Made by a program: the position numbers and the translations under genes. The notes under the pieces are model-generated. The model worked only from the letters and a program-made list of their open reading frames with translations. It made no database searches and was not told the DNA's origin. Shown piece after piece: positions 7,815-16,304 of a stretch of DNA of 64,000 bases; the stretch's first letter is position 1; every line of letters begins with the position of its first letter. The stretch is taken from contig NZ_VFPL01000001.1 of NCBI RefSeq assembly GCF_006716645.1, forward strand, positions 558,001 through 622,000, given 5' to 3'. Source of the DNA: Arcticibacter tournemirensis (GTDB lineage Bacteria; Bacteroidota; Bacteroidia; Sphingobacteriales; Sphingobacteriaceae).

Positions 7815-9668
7815 TCAGGAAAGAGGAAAAGTAATTTCAAATTCTGATCCTTTGTCCTTTTCACTTTTAACCTTTACGTAGCCCCGATGTCGTTTAACAA
7901 TGTTGTTTACATAGCTGAGACCCAGTCCAAAGCCCTTAACATCATGAACATTGCCTGTTGGAATACGGTAGAACTGTTCGAATATTTTAGAAAGTTGATC
8001 TTTATTCATACCAATTCCCTTATCGGAAACTTTTATAGTCAGGTTCTTTCCGGTATTGCTTGTACTGATCGATATTTCTGGTTTCTCATTGCTGTATTTC
8101 AACGCGTTATCGATTAGGTTGAATATCACATTACTCAAGTGCAGTTCGTCACCATTGATTACAGAATGAAGAGCTGATATATTTAGATCTACCTTCGCTT
8201 CCTTCTTTACAAATTGTAGTTGCATGCTGTCTGTAATGGCAGATATGAGATCGTTCATATCAACGGGCTTAAAGTCGAGCTTTAAGTCGTCGCGATCGAT
8301 CCTGGCAATATTTAATACTCTTTCAATATGGTTGCCCAGGCGTACATTTTCATCGTAAATAATACCAGCCAGGCGCTGGATGCGGTTTGCATCCTCTGTG
8401 ATTTCTGGGTCTTTCAGAGCTTCGCTCGCAATCATAATTGTAGCCACAGGAGTTTTAAACTCATGAGTCATGTTGTTAATGAAGTCGGTTTTCATTTCCG
8501 AAATTTTCTTCTGCCTGAAAATAGTCAGGATAGTAAATGCAAAACAGCCAATCATTACGATCAAAAGGCTGGCCGACGAGGCAAGTACTACATTCATATT
8601 TTGGATCAGGTACTTATTCTTTTCAGGGAATGTGATACTCAATATTCCTGAATCGTTGATGATCTCTTTTGGGAAAAGTGCAGTAGTATACGTGTTCTCA
8701 TCGTCAAAGGAACCTTTCCTGTCGGTGGCAAAAAGTAGCGAGTCGGAATTGGCGGAGCCGATCCGATATTTATAAGCAAGATTAATTCCGCGGCGAAGAA
8801 GCTCTGAGCGGAGCAGGGTGTCTACCAGGACCGGATTTATACGACGGAGCAGGGGCGTGCTGAACTGTTCATATTCATTAGCCAGATCTTCGAAGATTGC
8901 GGATTTATAGTTGACAGACTTTACCGAATTGAAAAAGTGGTTAATGTTCTTAACTTCTTTCTTCTTTTCTTCTTCCAAGGCTTTTGCCAGTTGTTCCTGC
9001 TCGTATTTTTGACGCTCTTCTTTCAGTTGCTGATTCAGGCGCGGATTCCGTTTGGGTAAAGATACCACTCTTAAACCCGTTGTAGGATCTTCAATAAGGT
9101 AATAAGCCGTATCCTGAACAGCTTTCCTCGTCTTTTTGAACTTCTGTACGTCTGGATTTTCTACATACAGCTCATGAACTTCGTTTTGAAAAACCTGTCC
9201 GTAATCGTCAATGGACTGCTGCATTTTTATTTGAAAGCGGACTTTACTCCGTTCTCCCGGATCTCTTAAATAGGTTTCATAGAACTCATTGTCTATGGTC
9301 ATAACACGTTGAAAACGGTTCCTGAGGGCGCTGTCCCGCATCTTGAAATCGCGTTCAATCTTGTCGTTTATAACTTTTATGCGTTGTGCAAACAACTCGG
9401 CTTGCCGCCGTGCGATATCCTGTTCCTTTTTCTTTTTCCGGGTATTCCTGAGTTCTTCTTCGGCGTAGGCTTTACGTTTTACAAAAAGCATAGCATCCCT
9501 TTTTGCCAGCTTTTTTGTGACTTCGCTCAGGGAGTTATTGACGGAAAGGTCGAAAAGCTGAGACTTCTGGATATAGGATTCATGAATAAAGTAGTATTGC
9601 ATTCCTATTACTCCCAGCAGGGCCGCACTCATCAATCCGATAATAAGGCTGATACTTCTCTTTTTCAT
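7815..9668 (-). CDS. Sensor histidine kinase with large coiled-coil periplasmic domain
   Basis: A 617-residue kinase starting at the ATG at 9668; a TTG three codons earlier is the other option. TM1 is near residues 6-28, followed by a periplasmic region of about 330 residues whose first third is extremely charged (RNTRKKKKEQDIARRQAEL) and probably coiled coil. TM2 is near 360-385. The DHp has FINNMTHEFKTPVATI, and HATPase_c has NVIFNLIDNALKYS, DKGIGM and GFGLGLSYV. Together with the regulator encoded 45 nt downstream it forms a complete two-component system. The ligand is unknown; no recognisable PAS, CACHE or HAMP domain is evident by eye. Confidence 0.92.
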   Translation of the reverse strand: MKKRSISLIIGLMSAALLGVIGMQYYFIHESYIQKSQLFDLSVNNSLSEVTKKLAKRDAMLFVKRKAYAEEELRNTRKKKKEQDIARRQAELFAQRIKVINDKIERDFKMRDSALRNRFQRVMTIDNEFYETYLRDPGERSKVRFQIKMQQSIDDYGQVFQNEVHELYVENPDVQKFKKTRKAVQDTAYYLIEDPTTGLRVVSLPKRNPRLNQQLKEERQKYEQEQLAKALEEEKKKEVKNINHFFNSVKSVNYKSAIFEDLANEYEQFSTPLLRRINPVLVDTLLRSELLRRGINLAYKYRIGSANSDSLLFATDRKGSFDDENTYTTALFPKEIINDSGILSITFPEKNKYLIQNMNVVLASSASLLIVMIGCFAFTILTIFRQKKISEMKTDFINNMTHEFKTPVATIMIASEALKDPEITEDANRIQRLAGIIYDENVRLGNHIERVLNIARIDRDDLKLDFKPVDMNDLISAITDSMQLQFVKKEAKVDLNISALHSVINGDELHLSNVIFNLIDNALKYSNEKPEISISTSNTGKNLTIKVSDKGIGMNKDQLSKIFEQFYRIPTGNVHDVKGFGLGLSYVNNIVKRHRGYVKVKSEKDKGSEFEITFPLS

Positions 9669-9766
9669 CTGATACAAAAATAAAGAAGTGCCCGCAACTC
9701 AACTATGGTTTAACACTTTTTAACAGAAAGAATGATGGGGACTGATAAGGAGGATTAAAAAGAGGA

Positions 9767-9813
9767 TTTACAGAGCAAAACCTTTTCGTTTAGCGGGGAT
9801 TTTGCTCTGTAAA
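9767..9813 (-). terminator. Intrinsic terminator after the DUF3127 gene
   Basis: A perfect 14-bp stem (TTTACAGAGCAAAA at 9767-9780 pairing with 9800-9813) encloses a 19-nt loop. On the minus strand it lies 7 nt after the DUF3127 stop and is followed by a T-rich stretch. Confidence 0.8.
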
Positions 9814-9819
9814 AGCTAA

Positions 9820-10185
9820 TTAGAACGGAAGATCATCGTCCTGCGGAGCAGAATTGAGATCAGCAGGAGGGGCATATTCAGGTGCAGGACTTTCATTGCC
9901 TGCCGCGCTTAGTGTGTTAATTCTCCATACTACTAACGTATTGAAATAAGCAGTTTTGCCATTCCGGTCTGTCCACGGACGGCCGCGCAGATTAAAAAAT
10001 ACTTCTACCTGGTCCCCTGTTTTAAGATTATCAAATAAATTAACTTTATCCTGTAATGCTTCAAATTTTATGTATTCGGGGTACGAAGGATTTTCAGCAT
10101 ATTCGATAATAAGTTCACGTTTTTTGAATGTTTCAGTGACATTCATAATTGGTGAAATCTCGTGTATCTTTCCCTTAATATCCAT
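9820..10185 (-). CDS. DUF3127 protein, SSB-like OB-fold with acidic tip
   Basis: A 121-residue protein starting at the ATG at 10185 (MDIKGKIHEI); an upstream in-frame ATG would add 13 residues. It matches DUF3127 (PF11325). What the sequence shows beyond that name: the core segment with GDQVEVFFNLRGRPWTDRNG lines up with the SSB segment containing KGSQVYIEGQLRTRKWTD, and the protein ends after a low-complexity Pro/Ala linker in DDDLPF, nearly identical to the DDDIPF acidic tip that bacterial SSB uses to recruit partner proteins. I infer a small single-strand nucleic-acid-binding protein. It is divergently transcribed from the RNA methyltransferase and monocistronic, with its own promoter and terminator. 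Confidence 0.85.
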   Translation of the reverse strand: MDIKGKIHEISPIMNVTETFKKRELIIEYAENPSYPEYIKFEALQDKVNLFDNLKTGDQVEVFFNLRGRPWTDRNGKTAYFNTLVVWRINTLSAAGNESPAPEYAPPADLNSAPQDDDLPF

Positions 10186-10221
10186 GTTATATTTAATATT
10201 GTTATGAGTATTCAAAGCTGG

Positions 10222-10229
10222 CAAATTTA
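10222..10229 (-). promoter_or_regulatory. Putative -7 element (TAAATTTG) for DUF3127
   Basis: Exact TAnnTTTG match on the minus strand, 36 nt before the chosen start codon. It lies in the 68-bp divergent region shared with the methyltransferase gene. Confidence 0.5.
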
Positions 10230-10253
10230 ATTGATTAACTTCGCACTTATTTT

Positions 10254-11429
10254 ATGGAAGTTTTCAACACCAGCAGCAAAGTCCTCGTAACGTGTAATAA
10301 GCGCCTGGCGCCATACCTTTTAGCCGAGGTGGAGGAGCTTGGTTTCGAGGTGAAAAGGAGTTTTAGTACCGGCCTTGAACTTGAAGCGAGCGTCAACGAT
10401 TGTATTACATTGAACCTCAACCTTCGTACAGCAAGTCAGATTTTATATTCGCTAAAAAGCTTTAGTGCACGTACCCCTGAGGAGTTATATGCAGAACTGG
10501 TTGAAGTGCCATGGGAAGAGCTGATAGACTTTGCAGGTTATTTTTCTATAACCTCTAATGTTGAGAATCAGTACATCCGGACGCCCTTGTTTGCCAATGT
10601 GAAGGTTAAAGATGCTATTGTTGACCGCATAAGATCAAAAGTGAATGTCAGACCGGATTCCGGACCGTTAACCAATAAAACAGTTATACACCTTTACTGG
10701 AGGAGCGAAGAGGCTGAAATTTACATTGATACCTCGGGTGAAGTGATATCAAAACATGGTTACAGAAAGCTGCCGGGTAAGGCGCCGATGCTCGAGGCTC
10801 TCGCCTGCGGAACTATTCTTGCTACCAAATGGGATAAAAACAGTTCTTTTGTTAATCCGATGTGTGGTTCAGGGACGCTTGCAATTGAGGCTGCCCTTTT
10901 AGCAACCAACAAAAGTCCTGGCTTTTTCAGGATGAACTATGGCTTTATGCATATTCTCGGATATGACGAACAAGTGTTCTTCTCGGAGCGGCGAAAGTTG
11001 AAAGATAAAGCTAAAAAGCAAGTCGATTTCAAAATTATAGCTACCGACATATCCGAAGAGGCCATTGATATTGCAGAGAAAAATGCGAAAACTGCCGGTG
11101 TTGATCATCTGATTGAGTTCCGCGTATGCGACTTTGAAGAGACAGAAGTCCCTGCTGGTCCGGGGATTGTAATGTTTAATCCCGAATATGGAGAGCGCCT
11201 GGGAGTTCACTCAGTGCTTGAAGGAACATATAAACGCATAGGCGATTTCATGAAGCAGAAGTGTGGAGGCTACTTCGGTTACATATTCACAGGAAACCCC
11301 GATCTGGCTAAAAAAATCGGCTTGAAAGCTTCCCGGCGTATAGAGTTTTATAACGGGAAGCTGGATTGCAGGCTCCTGGAATACGAGTTATATCAGGGAA
11401 GCAGGAGAGAGGAGTCTAATCCATCGTAA
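10254..11429 (+). CDS. THUMP-domain class I SAM-dependent RNA methyltransferase (RlmL/Trm14-like)
   Basis: A 391-residue enzyme with an N-terminal ferredoxin-like/THUMP region (about 1-160, including [23 protein letters not shown]) and a C-terminal Rossmann methyltransferase (about 165-385). SAM-binding motif I is [15 protein letters not shown] and the acidic motif is [18 protein letters not shown]. The catalytic motif reads NPEYGER (N309-Y312) instead of NPPYGxR. The closest named relatives are the N2-guanine methyltransferases RlmL and Trm14/TrmN. The exact RNA target cannot be read from sequence. Its 3' end overlaps the convergent hisS stop region by 14 nt. Confidence 0.9.
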   Translation: MEVFNTSSKVLVTCNKRLAPYLLAEVEELGFEVKRSFSTGLELEASVNDCITLNLNLRTASQILYSLKSFSARTPEELYAELVEVPWEELIDFAGYFSITSNVENQYIRTPLFANVKVKDAIVDRIRSKVNVRPDSGPLTNKTVIHLYWRSEEAEIYIDTSGEVISKHGYRKLPGKAPMLEALACGTILATKWDKNSSFVNPMCGSGTLAIEAALLATNKSPGFFRMNYGFMHILGYDEQVFFSERRKLKDKAKKQVDFKIIATDISEEAIDIAEKNAKTAGVDHLIEFRVCDFEETEVPAGPGIVMFNPEYGERLGVHSVLEGTYKRIGDFMKQKCGGYFGYIFTGNPDLAKKIGLKASRRIEFYNGKLDCRLLEYELYQGSRREESNPS

Positions 11430-12813
11430 TTTTTTCGATTAGCTCTTCTTTTGTTAAAAGCTCCTGAGCTCCGCTCTGCATATCCTTTAGTGTAAGTTTT
11501 CCCGAACTCATTTCTTCACTGCCTATGAGGACGACATACGGAATGTTTTTATTGTCTGCATAAGTCATCTGCTTTTTAATCTTTGCAGAGGAAGGATAAA
11601 GCTCTGCTGCTATACCTTTATTCCGCAATGCCTGGAGTATCGGCAGAGCATACTTTTCTGCTTCCTGATCAAAGTTTGTCAGGAGTACCCGGGTGGTAGT
11701 TGTTGCGCCTGAAGGAAAAAGCTGCAGTTCTTCTAAAACATCATAAATCCGGTCGGCTCCAAATGATATACCAGCGCCCGTAAGGCCCTTCAGTCCAAAC
11801 ATACCAGTAAGGTCATCATAGCGTCCTCCTCCTCCGATGCTGCCCATAGCTACCTCATTCGTTTTAACTTCAAAGATAGCTCCGGTATAATAGTTTAATC
11901 CGCGGGCCAGGGTGATATCGAGCTGGACATTTACGGATTTCAGTTCAGTGCCTAAAAATTCAGCCAGATATTCCAAAATAGTTCCTATCTCTTCTATCCC
12001 TTTTATTCCGATAGGAGATGAGGCCAAAACGATCTTTAAATCCCGAAGCATCTCCTGGTTCGACCCCTGTAACAGAATTACAGGTTTAAGCTTTTCGATA
12101 TCCGTTTCAGTGAAGCCCCTTTCAATCAGCTCTTTGGTTACGCCGTCTATCCCAATCTTATCCAGCTTATCTATTGCAACCGTCATATCGGTGATCAGCT
12201 TAGGTTTTCCGATAACTTCTGCTATTCCCGAGAGTATCTTACGGTTGTTTATTTTTATAGTAAAATCTTTCAAACCCAGTTTGCTTAACGCCTCGTGGTA
12301 TATCATTACGAACTCCGCTTCATTTATGAGGCTTTCTGATCCCACTACATCAGCATCGCATTGATAAAACTCACGATAGCGACCCTTCTGAGGCCTGTCT
12401 GCACGCCAAACCGGCTGAATCTGAAAACGCTTAAAGGGGTAGGAGATTTCGTTCTGGTGCATTACTACATACCTTGCAAAGGGTACGGTAAGATCATAGC
12501 GAAGGGCTTTTTCTGACAATACGGGCAATAAGCTCTTTGAGCTAAACTCAAAGTTTTCAGTCTTTTGTTTTTTGCTCTCGGCTTCTCCCCAGAAATCTCC
12601 GCTGTTCAGTATCTTGAAAATCAGTTTATCTCCTTCATCTCCATACTTTCCCGTCAGGGTAGCAAGGTTTTCCATAGAGGGTGTTTGTATCTCCTGGTAG
12701 CCATACTTCCTGAAAACTGATTTGATGGTGTCAAAAATGTAATTACGCTTCACCATTTCAGCCGGTGAAAAGTCTCTTGTGCCTTTTGGAACAGACGGTT
12801 TATTGTTCGCCAT
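11416..12813 (-). CDS. hisS: Histidine--tRNA ligase
   Basis: A class II aminoacyl-tRNA synthetase of 465 residues, starting at the ATG at 12813 ([15 protein letters not shown]). Motif 1 begins at KGTRDFSP, motif 2 is around [14 protein letters not shown], the histidine A motif appears as [15 protein letters not shown], and motif 3 as [15 protein letters not shown]. The C-terminal anticodon-binding domain (about 365-465) contains [17 protein letters not shown]. It charges tRNA-His. The convergent methyltransferase frame overlaps its 3' end by 14 nt. A promoter word lies only 4 nt ahead of the ATG, which suggests a leaderless or near-leaderless mRNA. Confidence 0.97.
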   Translation of the reverse strand: MANNKPSVPKGTRDFSPAEMVKRNYIFDTIKSVFRKYGYQEIQTPSMENLATLTGKYGDEGDKLIFKILNSGDFWGEAESKKQKTENFEFSSKSLLPVLSEKALRYDLTVPFARYVVMHQNEISYPFKRFQIQPVWRADRPQKGRYREFYQCDADVVGSESLINEAEFVMIYHEALSKLGLKDFTIKINNRKILSGIAEVIGKPKLITDMTVAIDKLDKIGIDGVTKELIERGFTETDIEKLKPVILLQGSNQEMLRDLKIVLASSPIGIKGIEEIGTILEYLAEFLGTELKSVNVQLDITLARGLNYYTGAIFEVKTNEVAMGSIGGGGRYDDLTGMFGLKGLTGAGISFGADRIYDVLEELQLFPSGATTTTRVLLTNFDQEAEKYALPILQALRNKGIAAELYPSSAKIKKQMTYADNKNIPYVVLIGSEEMSSGKLTLKDMQSGAQELLTKEELIEKITMD

Positions 12814-12817
12814 GCGG

Positions 12818-12825
12818 CAAAAGTA
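12818..12825 (-). promoter_or_regulatory. Putative -7 element (TACTTTTG) for hisS
   Basis: Exact TAnnTTTG match on the minus strand ending 4 nt before the hisS ATG; transcription would then start at or within a few bases of the start codon. Confidence 0.5.
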
Positions 12826-12851
12826 CAAAAAGCGGATAGTTTGACGTAATA

Positions 12852-13295
12852 TTAATTGCCTCTCAGCTCTTCTTCGATAATTCTCCTGCAGCCTTTTTCT
12901 ATCATCTGATAAACCGGGTCGAACTGGTCATCTTCATAGTATGGGTCGGGAACGACTTCCTTATCTAAAAGTAGTCGTACTTTTTTCCGGTCGGCGTCTG
13001 TTTTCGCCATCCCGAGTATATCGCGAAGGTTCATCCGGTCCATCACATATATCCTGTCGAACTTCCCGAAATCAGAGGGATCAAACAAACGACAGCACTG
13101 AGCCGAGATATCTACTCCGTATTTTCTTGCTATCGCAACCGACCGGCGGTCAGGTGGTTCGCCGATGTGCCAGTGTCCCGTTCCGGCGGAGTCGACTTCC
13201 CAATCAAGACCCTTTTCTTTCACCAGGCTTTCCATTATTCCATGAGCAAGTGGCGAACGGCAAATATTGCCCAGGCAGACCATCAATATCTTCAT
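12852..13295 (-). CDS. Low-molecular-weight protein-tyrosine-phosphatase
   Basis: A 147-residue cytosolic phosphatase. The P-loop CLGNICRSP (C7 to S14) gives the nucleophile C7 and phosphate-binding R13, and the general acid is in DPYYEDD near residue 117, exactly the LMW-PTP (PF01451) layout and length. In bacteria such enzymes reverse tyrosine phosphorylation, often on capsule or exopolysaccharide kinases, or contribute to stress responses. No tyrosine kinase is visible here. It lies between hisS and an S1/P1 nuclease, all on the minus strand, preceded by a 42-nt heptad repeat array. Confidence 0.95.
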   Translation of the reverse strand: MKILMVCLGNICRSPLAHGIMESLVKEKGLDWEVDSAGTGHWHIGEPPDRRSVAIARKYGVDISAQCCRLFDPSDFGKFDRIYVMDRMNLRDILGMAKTDADRKKVRLLLDKEVVPDPYYEDDQFDPVYQMIEKGCRRIIEEELRGN

Positions 13296-13296
13296 T

Positions 13297-13338
13297 GAGT
13301 TACGTGTTGCAAGTTGTGGGTTGTAAGTGGATTGGCGG
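13297..13338. repeat. Heptanucleotide array (6 units, GAGTTAC-type)
   Basis: Six consecutive 7-nt units: GAGTTAC, GTGTTGC, AAGTTGT, GGGTTGT, AAGTGGA, TTGGCGG (consensus RNGTTNN). The array fills the gap between the S1/P1 nuclease stop (13345) and the phosphatase start (13295). The words GAGTTA- and AAGTGGA recur in the array at 27398. Confidence 0.75.
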
Positions 13339-13344
13339 GATTTT

Positions 13345-14136
13345 TCAGGAGAATATTTCGTTTAGCAATCCTGCCAACCGGATTCCTCCTTTTAAAAGTT
13401 GCTGATTAAGTGTAGCCAGATGGTCGAAGTTATACCTGTAGCTGTAGTTTGTATTCTTCTCGGCTTCCTTGTAAAGCTCTCCGCTAATCTGGTACGATCC
13501 GAATACCCATTGGCTAAGGTCGTCTTTCTGCCAGGTAATCAATTGCTTTTGGGTGGCATGGTCCACTGCTTTTGCGTATTCGGTATAGCTTAGTTGCTGG
13601 AACTCTATGAAGTCTGAATCCCAGAGGCTGTGCAGGTTCATCTGTCTATTGAACCATTTCACCTTCACATCGTTTCCACCTTTGTCTTCTTCGAGTCCGC
13701 AGTGCATAGGCTGATGAATATCTCCTACCAGGTGTATCAGTATCCGGAGATACATTTGCTTCATTTCAGGCGTCAGATCCTTCTTTTTTAATTCAGAAGA
13801 CGCAAATCGGATCTTAGTGTAAGCATTTGCCCCCGTATCCGTTTCAAGGGTATTTTTTGCCTGTTCATACGAAAGCCCCTTCGGAAGATTTACATAGTGC
13901 CAGTTATTCAGGTAATTAAAGGAGGGATCTGATTTAATAAAGTCCATCCAGTTCGCAGCCATTGCAAGCGTTTCGGTACCGAGTATCTTTTGAATTTCTT
14001 TCCTGGCCTTCTTATTCAGGTGCTGATCGGCTACTTCTGCTACAATACGATGGCCTAGAAGTCCCCATGCCATGGTTTGGACCGGGGTATAGATAAACAG
14101 GCCAGCAATCAGTATATTTCTAAGTAAAGTTTTCAT
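13345..14136 (-). CDS. S1/P1 family zinc nuclease, secreted
   Basis: A 263-residue S1/P1-type nuclease (PF02265). A signal peptide ends at TMA, leaving Trp at the mature N terminus (WGLLGHRIVAEVA); in this family the N-terminal Trp coordinates zinc. Other ligands are visible in NWHYVN, in LIHLVGDIHQPMHCG (HxxxDxHQPxH) and in NLHSLWDSDFI. These trinuclear-zinc enzymes cut single-stranded DNA and RNA and have 3'-nucleotidase activity, probably scavenging nucleic acids and phosphate outside the cytoplasm. It follows the lipoprotein gene by only 3 nt, so the two are cotranscribed. Confidence 0.94.
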   Translation of the reverse strand: MKTLLRNILIAGLFIYTPVQTMAWGLLGHRIVAEVADQHLNKKARKEIQKILGTETLAMAANWMDFIKSDPSFNYLNNWHYVNLPKGLSYEQAKNTLETDTGANAYTKIRFASSELKKKDLTPEMKQMYLRILIHLVGDIHQPMHCGLEEDKGGNDVKVKWFNRQMNLHSLWDSDFIEFQQLSYTEYAKAVDHATQKQLITWQKDDLSQWVFGSYQISGELYKEAEKNTNYSYRYNFDHLATLNQQLLKGGIRLAGLLNEIFS

Positions 14137-14139
14137 ATG

Positions 14140-14643
14140 CTACAATGGCTGAGGATTACAATTTATTTTCTCTTTAAGTTTCAGGACAACTGAAATGTTC
14201 TGTTGTAAATTTAATAGTTCTATCTTTTCAGCTGAAGTATGTTTTATTAAAAAGACAGGAATATACTGCCCTATGCGGTAACATCCGGATAACTTTTGTT
14301 TGAAGTTGGATTTTGTGAATGTGCCGTTGAAATAGAGGGTATCATTGCTTACAGCATAATTCCCTTTCGCATACTCTTTCCAATGCCCGTTGTTGAAGCA
14401 GCTGTCGTCATAATAGTTTGCTTTCGCAGTTGTTTCAAGCGTAGCGTAGAAAGAGTCGCAGGTAAATTTAAACTGATGGCGGGTGTATTGTAACAGGCTG
14501 TCACGATACTTCCCTGGCTCTTCCTCCCAAACGCCCTGAATGGCGGCAAAGCCCTTGCCTTGAACGTCAGGATTAAATTTACAGGACGCTGAAAACAATA
14601 CAGCAGCAAGCAGCAGGCTAAAAGAAAAATAAGTGAATCTCAT
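14140..14643 (-). CDS. Small predicted lipoprotein of unknown function
   Basis: A 167-residue protein with a lipoprotein signal peptide; the lipobox is SASC with lipidated Cys at about residue 21. The mature part contains GVWEEEPGKYRDSL, a YYDDSCFNNGHWKEY segment and several alternating beta-type stretches (GNYAVSNDTLYFNGTF), suggesting a lipocalin-like small beta barrel. I do not recognise a named family. It sits 3 nt before the S1/P1 nuclease gene and after the fumC terminator. Confidence 0.75.
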   Translation of the reverse strand: MRFTYFSFSLLLAAVLFSASCKFNPDVQGKGFAAIQGVWEEEPGKYRDSLLQYTRHQFKFTCDSFYATLETTAKANYYDDSCFNNGHWKEYAKGNYAVSNDTLYFNGTFTKSNFKQKLSGCYRIGQYIPVFLIKHTSAEKIELLNLQQNISVVLKLKEKINCNPQPL

Positions 14644-14654
14644 ATAAATAAAAT

Positions 14655-14683
14655 TCCCTCTCTTCTTTTAAGGAAGAGAGGGA
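14655..14683 (-). terminator. Intrinsic terminator after fumC
   Basis: A perfect 11-bp stem (TCCCTCTCTTC at 14655-14665 with 14673-14683) has a 7-nt loop. On the minus strand it lies 15 nt after the fumC stop and is followed by a T-rich tract. Confidence 0.85.
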
Positions 14684-14698
14684 TTACAGGAACATGTT

Positions 14699-16096
14699 TT
14701 ATTTTAGTCCTCCGATCATGTCTTCAGGACGGACCCACTGATCAAACTGTTCGTTTGTCAGTAATCCCAGTTCTAAAGCAGCTTCGCGAAGCGACTTCTT
14801 TTCTTTATGTGCTTTTTTGGCAATCTTGGCTGCATTTTCATAGCCAATATGCGGATTAAGCGCAGTAACCAGCATCAACGAATTTTCAACGTGTTTCTTA
14901 ATGCCGTCATAATTTGGCTCAATGCCAATAGCACAATGGTCATTAAAGGCTACACATACATCTCCAAGAAGTCTGGCCGACTGAAGGAAGTTTGCTGCAA
15001 TAACCGGTTTGAATACATTTAACTCATAGTGACCGTTGGAACCGCCAATGGAAACAGCAACGTCGTTACCCATTACCTGGGTAGCCACCATGGTCATCGC
15101 CTCATTTTGAGTCGGATTTACCTTTCCTGGCATGATAGACGACCCTGGCTCATTTTCTGGGATAGAAAGTTCGCCGATCCCTGACCGAGGTCCTGACGCC
15201 ATCATCCGGATGTCGTTAGCGATCTTCATTAATGCAACAGCCAGTTGCTTCAGTGCTCCATGCGACTCTACCATTGCATCATGTGAAGCAAGGGCTTCGT
15301 ACTTATTCTCAGCGGTTCTGAACGGAAGTCCTGTAAAATCGGCAATATATTGTGCCACCTTTACATCATATCCTTTGGGAGTGTTAATACCTGTGCCCAC
15401 TGCAGTACCACCTAACGCAAGCTCTGCAAGATGATCGAGGGTGTTTTTAATAGCTTTAAGGGCATGGTCTAACTGAGAAACATAACCTGAAAACTCCTGA
15501 CCTAAGGTAAGCGGCGTAGCATCCATTAAATGAGTACGGCCAATTTTAACAACATCTTTAAAAGCTTCGGACTTAGCTTTCAGTGTATCTCTTAATTTCT
15601 CTACCCCTGGGATTGTTACTTCCATCACCATTTTGTAAGCTGCAATGTGCATCGCAGTAGGATAGGTGTCGTTTGACGACTGGGATTTATTAACGTCATC
15701 ATTCGGGTGAATGAACGTCTTACCTTCGCCCAGCTTATTTCCCTGGATTACATGTGCTCTGTTAGCAACCACCTCGTTAACATTCATGTTAGACTGCGTG
15801 CCCGAGCCGGTTTGCCAGATTACCAAAGGAAACTCGCCGTACAGTTTGCCTTCAAGGATCTCGTCGCACACCTTCGCAATTAGATCGCGCTTTTCTGCCG
15901 GTAACACTCCACAATCTGTGTTTGTATACGCAGCAGCTTTTTTTAGGTATGCAAAAGCGTCGATTATTTCCTTGGGCATGGATGCTTCCGGCCCGATTTT
16001 AAAGTTGTTTCTTGAGCGCTCAGTCTGGGCTCCCCAGTATTTATCTGCAGGAACCTGTACTTCGCCCATTGTGTCATGTTCTATTCTGAAACTCAT
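14699..16096 (-). CDS. fumC: Fumarate hydratase, class II
   Basis: A 465-residue class II fumarase starting at the ATG at 16096 ([16 protein letters not shown]); the upstream in-frame extension of 21 codons has no family similarity and covers the promoter. Signatures are [14 protein letters not shown], the [14 protein letters not shown] segment with substrate-binding residues, [16 protein letters not shown], and the fumarase-lyase signature [11 protein letters not shown] (about residue 318). It interconverts fumarate and malate in the TCA cycle as a soluble homotetramer. The gene is monocistronic, with its own promoter and terminator. Confidence 0.97.
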   Translation of the reverse strand: MSFRIEHDTMGEVQVPADKYWGAQTERSRNNFKIGPEASMPKEIIDAFAYLKKAAAYTNTDCGVLPAEKRDLIAKVCDEILEGKLYGEFPLVIWQTGSGTQSNMNVNEVVANRAHVIQGNKLGEGKTFIHPNDDVNKSQSSNDTYPTAMHIAAYKMVMEVTIPGVEKLRDTLKAKSEAFKDVVKIGRTHLMDATPLTLGQEFSGYVSQLDHALKAIKNTLDHLAELALGGTAVGTGINTPKGYDVKVAQYIADFTGLPFRTAENKYEALASHDAMVESHGALKQLAVALMKIANDIRMMASGPRSGIGELSIPENEPGSSIMPGKVNPTQNEAMTMVATQVMGNDVAVSIGGSNGHYELNVFKPVIAANFLQSARLLGDVCVAFNDHCAIGIEPNYDGIKKHVENSLMLVTALNPHIGYENAAKIAKKAHKEKKSLREAALELGLLTNEQFDQWVRPEDMIGGLK

Positions 16097-16120
16097 GATT
16101 TTTAGGATTTTTTGATCCCG

Positions 16121-16128
16121 CAAACTTA
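16121..16128 (-). promoter_or_regulatory. Putative -7 element (TAAGTTTG) for fumC
   Basis: Exact TAnnTTTG match on the minus strand, 24 nt ahead of the fumC ATG. Confidence 0.55.
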
Positions 16129-16304
16129 TATAAAAATTGTTTAATATGTTATTTTCCAAAACGGTATATCAAACAATTTGTTAGTTCCCTGAATAATAAC
16201 TTTTGTCCTTAAAATCAGGAAGAAAAGTTTTGTTTAAACTCTTTTGGTGTTCTTTTTATAATATTTTCTGATTTTCGCCCTTTATATAACAGGTTATAAT
16301 TAAT

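Noticed and set aside
16097-16159. Longer start of fumC
   Set aside because: The extension covers the promoter word and does not resemble fumarase N-termini.
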